A DNA stretch of 5,386 nt from Gammaproteobacteria bacterium. GTDB taxonomy: Bacteria > Pseudomonadota > Gammaproteobacteria > S012-40. The position numbers and the translations under genes are program-made. Below, in pieces: positions 1 through 5,386 of the stretch; the first letter of the stretch is position 1; each line of letters begins with the position of its first letter. The stretch is from contig JAOUPJ010000246.1 in assembly GCA_029879945.1 (NCBI GenBank), positions 1 to 5,386 on the forward strand. The letters run 5' to 3'. The notes under the pieces were generated by a model. It did no database searches. It was not told the origin of the DNA and worked only from the letters and a program-made list of their open reading frames with translations.

Positions 1-912
1 GTATCTATAATCATACCGAGTTTCAATCAAGGTAAATATATTCGAGAGACGATACAATCCTGTCTCGATCAAGATTACAGACCAATAGAGATAATAGTTC
101 AAGACGGTGGTTCGAAAGATGAAACTTTAGATATTGTACGATCTTTTAATTGTCCAGAACTCACTTTAGTCGTGGAAAAGGATAACGGTGTCGTGGACGC
201 CGTAAACAAAGCACTCTTGCGATCACACGGAGATATACTCACTATACAAAGTTCAGATGACGTCTTCCTACCCTCAGCCATTAGCGCAGCGGTAGCCACG
301 CTGGAAAACAATCCAGCCTATGGAATAGTTTATGGCGATGTAAAACACATCGATTCGAACTCGACCATTACAGGGGAAGACGTACAAGGTGAATTCGACT
401 TACTACATTACTTGGGGCGTTTTTCATACATTCCTCAACCAGGCACATTCTTTACGAGAAATGCGCTCAACTCCGTTAAGGGTTGGCGAGCCGATTACAG
501 CTATGCGGCCGACGCAGATTTTTGGATGAGAATTGCACTACAATACCCCGTTTACAAATTACATCAATTTGTCGGTGCTTACCGTTATCACCCAGAACAG
601 AGAGACACACAAAAGGAAAAAATCGCCAATGATTGGTGTGGTTTAGCAACTGATCTCATTCGGACAGGCAAATTGAGTTTCCGTCAGCGCCGTTACGCTC
701 GGATGGGGATGCATCTCGCAAACTATCGCTATACTTCCGAAGAAAATTGGGTCTATCGCACCGTTGAGCTATATAGCGCCCTTTTATCAAACCCTATTGC
801 TATTTTCAATTCCCAGTTTCCCAAAAGGGAGTTGTTTCCTGGACGTGCGCCTTTGTGGTCGCTACTGTCACGAATTAAGCAGGCAATTGGTTTAAAACCG
901 CGAACTATGTAA
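1..912 (+). CDS. Family 2 glycosyltransferase, 5' end cut by window edge
   Basis: This is a GT-A fold, family 2 glycosyltransferase, which moves a sugar from a nucleotide-sugar donor onto a growing polysaccharide or lipid-linked chain at the cytoplasmic side of the membrane. The frame is open from base 1 and gives 303 visible residues. It begins directly in the first nucleotide-binding strand (VSIIIPSFNQGKYI, residues 1-14), so only a few to perhaps fifteen N-terminal residues are missing. Further family marks are QDGGSKDET (34-42), EKDNG (59-63), the metal-binding DXD-like SSDD (84-87), GDV (112-114), PQPGTFF (145-151) and the acceptor/catalytic-region DADFWMR (171-177). The C-terminal 110 residues are basic and aromatic-rich, with no clear membrane span. 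A GTG at base 172 is not the start, because the fold's first strands lie upstream in the same frame. Donor and acceptor cannot be told. By inference it belongs to an O-antigen, capsule or exopolysaccharide cluster to the left. Confidence 0.93.
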   Translation, partial: VSIIIPSFNQGKYIRETIQSCLDQDYRPIEIIVQDGGSKDETLDIVRSFNCPELTLVVEKDNGVVDAVNKALLRSHGDILTIQSSDDVFLPSAISAAVATLENNPAYGIVYGDVKHIDSNSTITGEDVQGEFDLLHYLGRFSYIPQPGTFFTRNALNSVKGWRADYSYAADADFWMRIALQYPVYKLHQFVGAYRYHPEQRDTQKEKIANDWCGLATDLIRTGKLSFRQRRYARMGMHLANYRYTSEENWVYRTVELYSALLSNPIAIFNSQFPKRELFPGRAPLWSLLSRIKQAIGLKPRTM

Positions 913-962
913 ACGTCAACTACCTTTTTTCCAATAGCTGTTGATGCGGGGCAAGGGCAGCC

Positions 963-1013
963 ACTAATATTGCCTCTAACTTCCTGCGGGAAAATTAGTT
1001 CTGTGTCTTTTTT
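963..1013 (+). terminator. Weak candidate terminator after the glycosyltransferase
   Basis: ACTAAT (963-968) is perfectly complementary to ATTAGT (994-999). Inside this, TTCC (981-984) pairs with GGAA (989-992) around a TGCG loop. A run of six T follows at 1008-1013, eight bases past the outer stem. The stem is AT-rich, has a large internal bulge and sits slightly far from the T run, so it would be an inefficient intrinsic terminator at best. Its position about 50 bases past the glycosyltransferase stop is what favours the call. Confidence 0.25.
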
Positions 1014-1015
1014 GA

Positions 1016-1186
1016 GTCAAATCGCACAACCCTAACTCGGCGAGTTTTCCTGAAACGAATTATGTTCATGGTCGCTGGTACCAGAAATGGAGTGCCTACG
1101 GAAACATCCTTGCGGTGGGCGCAAGTCTTGATGATGGACTGGATGATGGAATGACAAATGAGGCAGCTGCGGTTTATCTATTCTGA
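1016..1186 (+). pseudogene. Decayed reading frame ending in an FG-GAP-like repeat
   Basis: A frame of 56 codons is open from just after a TGA (1013-1015) to a TGA at 1184-1186, but it has no ATG before codon 46 (1151). Its C-terminal part reads YGNILAVGASLDDG (1097-1138), then a second DDG, and ends in AAAVYLF just before the stop. This resembles one blade of the FG-GAP/integrin-like beta-propeller repeats, whose usual pattern is FG..LAVGA..DDG......GAVYLF. The 9-base sequence GATGATGGA occurs twice (1130-1138, 1142-1150) and encodes the doubled DDG. Such repeats normally occur in tandem in large secreted proteins, so a single blade with no start, signal peptide or upstream blades points to the leftover tail of a deleted gene. 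A chance open frame is possible but would not readily produce so family-like a motif. Homology is judged by eye only. Confidence 0.42.
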
Positions 1187-1287
1187 TTGGAATCCGGCAT
1201 CGAAAAAACAAGTGTTTGGAAAAGTAGGACAAACGGATAGTGTACAAAATTAGTAGGTAAAGGCTCTTAAAAGTCCGTGTTAGCGCG

Positions 1288-1299
1288 TACTCTAGAGTA
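1288..1299. promoter_or_regulatory. Perfect 12-bp palindrome, candidate operator
   Basis: TACTCTAGAGTA reads identically on both strands. It lies 58 bases before the regulator's ATG and ends ten bases before a -10-like TACAAT (1310-1315). That is where a dimeric protein could control transcription of the regulator. The symmetry is directly visible; binding is inference, and the protein that would bind is unknown. Confidence 0.35.
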
Positions 1300-1303
1300 G
1301 CCA

Positions 1304-1332
1304 ATGAAGTACAATACCTAGACTGGTATAAG
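1304..1332 (+). promoter_or_regulatory. Candidate extended -10 promoter for the regulator
   Basis: TG-G-TATAAG (1324-1332) is an extended -10 motif matching TATAAT at five of six bases. Seventeen bases upstream, ATGAAG (1304-1309) matches the sigma-70 -35 box TTGACA at only three positions, which is acceptable for an extended -10 promoter. It would start transcription near 1339, giving a very short leader before the ATG at 1358. A competing -10, TACAAT at 1310-1315, lacks a recognisable -35. Both are by-eye matches. Confidence 0.25.
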
Positions 1333-1348
1333 TCACAAAGGTGACATA
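1329..1348. promoter_or_regulatory. Inverted repeat covering the Shine-Dalgarno-like sequence
   Basis: GTCAC (1332-1336) and GTGAC (1341-1345) are perfect inverted copies around AAAG. After one mismatch the symmetry continues as TA/TA (1329-1330 and 1347-1348). The only purine-rich ribosome-binding candidate before the 1358 start, AAAGGTGA (1337-1344), lies inside it, 13 bases from the ATG, which is long. The repeat could be a DNA operator or a small mRNA hairpin limiting translation. Confidence 0.35.
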
Positions 1349-1357
1349 GAATTCCCT

Positions 1358-4300
1358 ATGGAAATCGCTGGCGGAAATATGGCTAAGTCTTCCACTAAAA
1401 CGACCTTACCTAAAATAACTCCCCCGCGTTCGGCGCGGCTCTATTTACGGCGAAGACTCTTTGATTTAATCGACGAGCATCGAAAACACCACTCCTTGAT
1501 TTGGGTGCAGGCACCGGCAGGGGCAGGCAAGACATCACTAGCTACAAGTTACCTGAACACACGAAAACTACCCGCGCTCTGGTATCAAATTGATAAGGGG
1601 GATGTGGATATCGCGTCCTTCTTTTTCTATATGGGTCTGGCGGTGGCCCCGTTTTCTGCCGAAAACACACAGGCCATGCCCCTGCTAAAAGCGGAATACC
1701 TGGGTGATTTAGCGACCTTTACTCGCAACTTCTTTCGTGAACTACATCATCGACTTCCAGGTAATTGCCTGATAATTATAGATAATTACCAAATTCTTCC
1801 ATCCGACTCGCCCTTGCATGAATTGCTATCGACAATAGTACAAGAAGTCCGTCAAGGCCAAACTATCTTAGTACTTAGCAGGGAAAGGCCACCCACAGCT
1901 TTGGCACGGCAACGTGTCAATAACGATATCGCCCTGATTAGCTCCAATCAACTACAGTTGACTGCGGACGAAACCCAGGGAGTGACGGACACGCGACTTG
2001 GCGATGAACAACCGGAAGCCCCCATATTGGTTCGATTGCACGAACGTGCACAAGGATGGGTGGCTGGGTTGGTTTTATTACTGGAACAAATGGGTGTAGA
2101 GAGCGCGCTCACTCCCGATAGCGTTCCTGCAACGCAGGGTCTGTTGTTCGATTATTTTGCTGGAGAAGTATTTTCACAGTTCACAACTGCCCAACAGAAT
2201 TTTCTACTCAAGACCTCATTGTTTAATAAAATTCTGATTCCAGCCGCAGGCGAGCTGACTGGCAATGCTAACGCAGCAGAGATCCTTGAAGAACTCGCAA
2301 CACGCAACTACTTTACCGTTCAGCACGCCGATAGCTTCGAATATCACCCCCTTTTTAGGGATTTTCTTCTCAATCGACTTTCTACTCAAATAGAACCAGA
2401 CAAGCTCAGCAATTTGCAACAGAAAGCGGCCCAGCTGTTGTTCGACTACGGGATGATTGAAGACGCAATAGAAGTACTACTTGTTGCTGGCGCTTGGCAG
2501 ACCTTAATCCCGATGTTGTTGCAACAAGCGGCCACGTTGACTAACCAGGGAAGGGCGCAAGCATTGCAACGCTGGATTGGCGCAATCCCAATAAAAGCAC
2601 GTGAGCAGGAACCCTGGCTATACTATTGGCTGGGCATAAGTAATATCGCATCTAACACAGCAGAAGCTCGAACAAATCTACAACGAGCCCATGTCAGCTT
2701 TACCTCCTGTCAGGACCGATCCGGGATGCTCCTCGCCTGGGCAGGGATAGTCGAAACCTTGATACTCGAGTTTGATGACCTTAGCCGACTTGAGACATGG
2801 ATTTCATGGTTGGACGAAGATTTACGACAGCGCCCGGAGTTTCCTACTCCCGCGATTGAGTTACGCGTAGTCGCCAGCATGACCGTGGCAAAGCTATTTT
2901 GTCGAGAAGATGACGCAGAAATTCAGCCATGGATAGAAAAGGCAGAAGCGTCCCTGGAACTCATTCCAGATCTGAGCGCTCGCTGCCGATTGACGACCTA
3001 TCTGGCACTTCATGCCACCTGGAAAGGAGATATCGGTCGCTTAGCAATGCTGACTGACTGGATCAAACAGTGGAGTGAAATCCTCTCAGCCAATGACCGT
3101 GAAGGCATCGATGTACAGTATGCTCTCTATTGTAGAACCCTATACGAATGGGCTGCAGGCATCGACCGTTTTGGTTGTGACGCAGGCACCCTGGCGTTGT
3201 CACATGTCGCTCGCAGCGGCATTCATGTACTTGAACATCACTTACTTGCTCGCTGTCTAACTGCATACTTGTGTCTGGGCAATCTGGTAAATGCTCGGAA
3301 ATTACTACATCAATTGCATACCCTCACGGTACATGGAAATGCACGGCCACGGATGCATGTTTTTCAATATCACAATCTACCGGGCTGGATATCACTACTA
3401 GAAGGTCATTACCAGCAAGCCTTGTATGAAGCCCAAGAATCACTAGAAATTAGTCAGACAAAAGGTGCCACCGTTTTTCATCGTGCATCAAGTCATCTGG
3501 TTGCAGGTCATGCATTGGCGCTAACTCAACATATGGCTGAAGCACAAGTCCATGTGGAACAAGCCATGTCGTTGGCGAAGACTTTTGGCAGCACGTTAAT
3601 GGAATACAGCGCTTTACTGCTACAAGCCTATGTTAAAGGTGAAGGTGAAGATAACAGTTCCTACCTACAAAGCGCCTTTGCCCTAGGGCGACAATATACC
3701 TATCTGAATACGCTCGTCTGGGTGCCAGAACTAATGGCTGAGTTGTGTTGCAGGGCGCTGGCTAACAATATTGAAACGGATTATGTGCGGACGTTTATAA
3801 CAACCCGCCATATTGAACCTGCTCAACCCCCTTTACACCTGGAGAATTGGCCGTGGCCATTGCGTATTTATACACTTGGGCGCTTCTCTATCCACAGTGG
3901 AGGACGTAATTTGGTTAGTACACTGGGCAAAGGCCATAAGAAACCGCTGGAACTTATACAAACCCTTATAGCCTTGGGTGGGCGACAAGTAGGCGTTGCG
4001 CACTTAATAGAACAACTGTGGCCAGATGCAGAAGGTGATGCGGCAATGAATTTGTTCAAAATCACTTTGCACCGTTTACGCAAGTTACTCAGTTACGAGG
4101 ACACGATCGAATTTGCAGAGGGACGGCTCTCACTCAATCCGAAAAAAGTCTGGGTTGATTGCTGGGCTTTATCTCGCATTCTCGCTGAGAAACATGGCGA
4201 TGATGCTGTAAATCGGGTATTGGATCTGTACCATGGACACTTCCTTGCGCTGGAACCCGCTAACAATAGCGCATTAGTGAGTTTTCGTGATCAGCTGCGA

Positions 4301-4561
4301 GGCAGGGTTTTGAAAACGCTAAAATCTCAGATCCAACGCGCTGAAAAACAGGATGATTGGAAAAAAGTCATCGACTACAGTGCACGAGGCCTAGAGTTGG
4401 ACGATCTGGACGAAGATTTCTACGGAGCATTAATACGAGCTTATCTGGCTAAGGGTAGGCAGGCAGAGGCCCTAAGAGTGCTGGAACGTGCTGAGGTGCG
4501 ATATGCGCTACTAAACGTCAATCCCTCTGCACAATTGCAAGCACTGTTCTCAAACCGCTAG
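1358..4561 (+). CDS. MalT-like STAND ATPase regulator with C-terminal winged helix and BTAD domain
   Basis: This 1067-residue cytoplasmic transcription regulator belongs to the STAND signal-transduction ATPases. A basic N-terminus (to about 45) leads into the nucleotide-binding domain: Walker A APAGAGKT (52-59), Walker B LIIIDN (138-143) and sensor-like SRERPP (174-179). The FDYFAGEVF and YHPLFRDFLLNRL motifs then match the MalT arm and winged-helix region. From about 365 to 815 comes helical, TPR-like sequence, the usual inducer-sensing part. The C-terminus does not carry MalT's LuxR helix-turn-helix. Instead it has an OmpR/PhoB-type winged helix (about 835-930, opening LRIYTLGRF, with LIEQLWPDAEGDAA and LHRLRKLL) and a BTAD domain (about 934-1062) as in SARP activators. 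This is the reverse of the SARP order, where DNA binding is N-terminal. By family logic, ligand and ATP binding would drive oligomerisation and activation of target promoters; ligand and targets are unknown. An in-frame ATG at 1379 (residue 8, MAKSSTK) is an equally plausible start, since neither ATG has a well-spaced ribosome site. The frame is intact throughout. Confidence 0.93.
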   Translation: MEIAGGNMAKSSTKTTLPKITPPRSARLYLRRRLFDLIDEHRKHHSLIWVQAPAGAGKTSLATSYLNTRKLPALWYQIDKGDVDIASFFFYMGLAVAPFSAENTQAMPLLKAEYLGDLATFTRNFFRELHHRLPGNCLIIIDNYQILPSDSPLHELLSTIVQEVRQGQTILVLSRERPPTALARQRVNNDIALISSNQLQLTADETQGVTDTRLGDEQPEAPILVRLHERAQGWVAGLVLLLEQMGVESALTPDSVPATQGLLFDYFAGEVFSQFTTAQQNFLLKTSLFNKILIPAAGELTGNANAAEILEELATRNYFTVQHADSFEYHPLFRDFLLNRLSTQIEPDKLSNLQQKAAQLLFDYGMIEDAIEVLLVAGAWQTLIPMLLQQAATLTNQGRAQALQRWIGAIPIKAREQEPWLYYWLGISNIASNTAEARTNLQRAHVSFTSCQDRSGMLLAWAGIVETLILEFDDLSRLETWISWLDEDLRQRPEFPTPAIELRVVASMTVAKLFCREDDAEIQPWIEKAEASLELIPDLSARCRLTTYLALHATWKGDIGRLAMLTDWIKQWSEILSANDREGIDVQYALYCRTLYEWAAGIDRFGCDAGTLALSHVARSGIHVLEHHLLARCLTAYLCLGNLVNARKLLHQLHTLTVHGNARPRMHVFQYHNLPGWISLLEGHYQQALYEAQESLEISQTKGATVFHRASSHLVAGHALALTQHMAEAQVHVEQAMSLAKTFGSTLMEYSALLLQAYVKGEGEDNSSYLQSAFALGRQYTYLNTLVWVPELMAELCCRALANNIETDYVRTFITTRHIEPAQPPLHLENWPWPLRIYTLGRFSIHSGGRNLVSTLGKGHKKPLELIQTLIALGGRQVGVAHLIEQLWPDAEGDAAMNLFKITLHRLRKLLSYEDTIEFAEGRLSLNPKKVWVDCWALSRILAEKHGDDAVNRVLDLYHGHFLALEPANNSALVSFRDQLRGRVLKTLKSQIQRAEKQDDWKKVIDYSARGLELDDLDEDFYGALIRAYLAKGRQAEALRVLERAEVRYALLNVNPSAQLQALFSNR

Positions 4562-4630
4562 CACGCTTTCTTTTGTGTTTTAAGGTTGGCGAACTCTAAC
4601 TACCAGGGATACGATAATTCACTGATAGGT

Positions 4631-4670
4631 TTGGGACCAGCTCGCCCTGGACTCAGCGAGATCTGACCAA
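4631..4670. other. Imperfect 12-bp hairpin downstream of the regulator
   Basis: TTGG (4631-4634) pairs with CCAA (4667-4670), CAG (4638-4640) with CTG (4663-4665), and CTCGC (4641-4645) with GCGAG (4656-4660), leaving a ten-base loop. Unpaired GAC on one side and A and AT on the other break the stem. No T run follows, so it is not an intrinsic terminator. It could stabilise the 3' end of the regulator mRNA or be chance; a bulged imperfect stem also recalls integron attC sites, but the required flanking core boxes are absent. Confidence 0.3.
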
Positions 4671-4755
4671 GCGAAGCGACCTAACAAAATACTGAAAATC
4701 AGCCTGCTGGAGGTAGCATAGTATTCCCTGGACAGGAAACCCACCCCATTATCAC

Positions 4756-4783
4756 TTGCACCGACGAATTTGTAGCTTATACT
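4756..4783 (+). promoter_or_regulatory. Candidate sigma-70 promoter ahead of the cold-shock gene
   Basis: TTGCAC (4756-4761) and TATACT (4778-4783) are separated by 16 bases. The -10 matches at five of six positions; the -35 keeps TTG but little else. Transcription from here would begin near 4790 and give a leader of about 250 bases before the cold-shock ATG, long even for this gene class. A nearer alternative -10, TACAAT at 4935-4940, lacks a recognisable -35. Confidence 0.28.
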
Positions 4784-4795
4784 AAGATAGTTAGA

Positions 4796-4824
4796 ACTGA
4801 TGGGAATGCGTGTATCCCGTTAGT
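4796..4824. other. 10-bp hairpin with an alternative pairing
   Basis: As RNA, ACTGATGGGA (4796-4805) pairs over all ten positions with TCCCGTTAGT (4815-4824), two of them G-U pairs, around a nine-base loop. AGAACTG (4793-4799) is also perfectly complementary to CAGTTCT (4843-4849). Because 4796-4799 takes part in both, the two folds exclude each other. Both lie just after the candidate promoter at 4756-4783, so they would be at the 5' end of that transcript. Confidence 0.35.
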
Positions 4825-5023
4825 CATTGGAGCTAAGTGATCCAGTTCTTGCCTAATTTTCCGTTCGTACAATAAGCAGGCAACTTTATCGGTTAAGCAC
4901 AAACAATACTGAATATTTTTTGCCTATAGTCCGATACAATCACTGGGCAAACCCATTCATAGGCCATATCCACCTATTCCGTCTCCCTTAACTCAGAAAA
5001 TAATTCAACTCTATATATTAACC

Positions 5024-5030
5024 AAGGTAA
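5024..5030 (+). promoter_or_regulatory. Ribosome-binding site of the cold-shock gene
   Basis: AAGGTAA lies seven bases before the ATG at 5038. It sits in an otherwise very AT-rich, weakly structured stretch (TATATATTAACC before, TTTAATA after), as is common for efficiently translated cold-shock genes. It supports 5038 as the start. Confidence 0.7.
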
Positions 5031-5037
5031 TTTAATA

Positions 5038-5238
5038 ATGATAACTGGCACAGTAAAATGGTTTGATTCCATAAAAGGTTTTGGTTTTATTTCCCCAGAC
5101 AATGGCGACAAGGATGTTTTTGTCCATCACTCCGCAATCAATGGTGGTAATACCATACTTATTGAAGGACAGCGAGTTCGCTTTAATATTGAACGCGGCG
5201 TAAAAGGCCCCTCAGCAAGAAATGTTGAAAAAGCATGA
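5038..5238 (+). CDS. CspA-family cold-shock protein
   Basis: This is a 66-residue, single-domain nucleic-acid-binding protein of the CspA family. It forms a five-stranded OB-fold barrel that binds single-stranded RNA and DNA and melts mRNA structure, typically on cold shock or during growth transitions. The sequence shows the KWF entry (7-9), RNP1 KGFGFI (13-18), RNP2 VFVHH (27-31) and the closing KGPSARNVEKA (56-66), with the normal family length and no extension. Of the binding-face residues in E. coli CspA, W8, F9, F15, F17, F28 and H30 are kept. The Phe after that His is replaced by H31, and the CspA Tyr42 position by T39. The H31 change is common in other lineages, so function is probably retained. 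It stands alone, 476 bases after the regulator, with a good ribosome site and a possible terminator downstream. Whether it is cold-induced or constitutive cannot be told from the sequence. Confidence 0.97.
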   Translation: MITGTVKWFDSIKGFGFISPDNGDKDVFVHHSAINGGNTILIEGQRVRFNIERGVKGPSARNVEKA

Positions 5239-5269
5239 TTGAAAGGGTCGGACCAAGACAACCTAATGA

Positions 5270-5309
5270 AAAATTTCAATTAAATTCCCAGAATAGGCAA
5301 AATTTCAAT
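5270..5309. repeat. Two 11-bp direct repeats, AT-rich
   Basis: AAAATTTCAAT occurs at 5270-5280 and again at 5299-5309. An inverted copy of its last seven bases, ATTGAAA, lies at 5238-5244, straddling the cold-shock stop codon, so a seven-base stem with either copy is possible. The low complexity makes chance plausible. Confidence 0.4.
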
Positions 5310-5346
5310 GTTAGAACGCACTTTTTAAAGCTTAAATACTACCGAT

Positions 5347-5366
5347 AAGCTGGTGCAGCTTCTTTT
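5347..5366 (+). terminator. Candidate intrinsic terminator of the cold-shock gene
   Basis: AAGCTG (5347-5352) and CAGCTT (5356-5361) form a perfect six-base stem around a GTG loop, followed at once by CTTTT. Outer GATAA/TTATC complementarity (5344-5348 and 5365-5369) could lengthen the fold. The stem is only half GC, so strength is moderate. It lies about 110 bases after the stop, leaving an untranslated tail with the AT-rich repeats. Confidence 0.5.
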
Positions 5367-5386
5367 ATCTGATATCCAGGCACATC

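Larger units (their letters stand above)
913..1357. other. Intergenic region with gene relic and regulator control sites
   Basis: These 445 bases hold no intact gene. The first hundred bases contain a weak hairpin followed by six T. The middle carries a start-less frame resembling an FG-GAP repeat (1016-1186). Bases 1187-1287 are AT-rich and show nothing I can name. The last 70 bases carry a 12-bp palindrome, a promoter-like extended -10 and an inverted repeat over a ribosome-binding-like sequence; they are the likely control region of the regulator gene starting at 1358. Confidence 0.6.
4685..4840 (+). pseudogene. Start-less protein-like reading frame, possible gene remnant
   Basis: Fifty-one codons lie open between TAA (4682-4684) and TGA (4838-4840), with no ATG, GTG or TTG. 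The translation looks like genuine beta-rich protein, including GGSIVFPGQETHP (4709-4747), FVAYTKIVRTDGN (4769-4807) and a C-terminus IPLVIGAK. It sits in the same frame as the regulator but is separated from it by two further stops (4697 is not one of them; TGA at about 4664 and TAA at 4682). I do not recognise the family. Either it is the tail of a gene lost by deletion or frameshift, or it is chance. Protein-like composition is the only support, and the hairpin at 4796-4824 overlaps it. Confidence 0.25.
4562..5037. other. Intergenic region with relic frame, hairpins and cold-shock leader
   Basis: These 476 bases hold no intact gene. They contain an imperfect 12-bp hairpin (4631-4670), a start-less protein-like frame (4685-4840), a sigma-70-like promoter (4756-4783) and a second hairpin (4796-4824). 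From 4850 to 5037 the sequence becomes AT-rich, with promoter-like elements and the cold-shock ribosome site. No convincing terminator follows the regulator stop: bases 4561-4581 offer only a three- or four-base stem before TTTT. No tRNA-like or other known RNA fold was recognised. Confidence 0.6.

Noticed and set aside
172..174. GTG at 172 as the glycosyltransferase start
   Set aside because: The frame is open to base 1 and residues 1-57 contain the essential first strands of the GT-A fold, so the gene begins before the window.
99..311. 70-codon minus-strand open frame inside the glycosyltransferase
   Set aside because: It overlaps conserved glycosyltransferase motifs, and its Ser/Thr-rich translation is typical of an antisense shadow.
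913..1035. In-frame open stretch directly after the glycosyltransferase stop
   Set aside because: Forty codons are open, but the translation resembles no glycosyltransferase tail and the length is within chance, so a nonsense-truncated longer protein is not supported.
1032..1304. 90-codon open frame on the minus strand
   Set aside because: It runs antisense to the FG-GAP-like relic, has a low-complexity His/Arg/Ser-rich translation and no ribosome site.
2216..2419. Minus-strand and alternate-frame open stretches inside the regulator, here and at 3063-3266, 3075-3260 and 3868-4083
   Set aside because: They lie wholly inside a well-conserved regulator frame and their translations show no family features; they are shadows of it.
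4561..4581. Terminator directly after the regulator stop
   Set aside because: Only a three- to four-base stem precedes the TTTT, too weak to call.
4679..4898. Integron attC site from ACCTAAC (4679-4685) to GTTAAGC (4892-4898)
   Set aside because: The core boxes are about 220 bases apart, well beyond normal attC length, do not pair fully with each other, and no integrase or cassette array is present.
4756..4908. Minus-strand open frame of about 48 codons in the second gap
   Set aside because: It has no plausible start with a ribosome site and no recognisable motif, and the opposite strand carries the more protein-like frame.

Overview
This looks like a chromosomal stretch from a free-living proteobacterium, most likely a gammaproteobacterium. 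The inference rests on three things: a long MalT-like regulator of a type I know mainly from Proteobacteria, a CspA-type cold-shock protein, and moderate to low GC with no strong codon bias. Genus cannot be assigned from the sequence.

Layout, left to right. Bases 1-912 hold the 3' part of a family 2 glycosyltransferase, cut by the window's left edge. It probably belongs to a surface polysaccharide locus that continues outside the window. Bases 913-1357 hold no intact gene. They carry a weak terminator-like fold, a decayed reading frame ending in what looks like one FG-GAP (beta-propeller) repeat, and then the control region of the next gene, with a perfect 12-bp palindrome and an inverted repeat over the only Shine-Dalgarno-like sequence. 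Bases 1358-4561 encode one very large regulator: a STAND-type ATPase and helical repeats, followed by a C-terminal OmpR-like winged helix and a BTAD domain. Bases 4562-5037 again hold no intact gene. They contain a 12-bp imperfect hairpin, a start-less protein-like reading frame, a candidate promoter and a hairpin with an alternative pairing. Bases 5038-5238 encode a 66-residue cold-shock protein, followed by a short AT-rich repeat area and a plausible intrinsic terminator at about 5347-5366.

All three intact or partial genes are on the + strand, but gaps of 445 and 476 bases make a single operon unlikely; each is probably its own transcription unit. Nothing in the sequence ties the regulator's targets to its neighbours. 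The two gaps holding gene relics suggest a locus where accessory genes have been lost or rearranged. I found no CRISPR array, insertion sequence, tRNA, rRNA or clear new defence or metabolic system. The most worthwhile leads are the regulator's control region and the structured, unusually long region ahead of the cold-shock gene.
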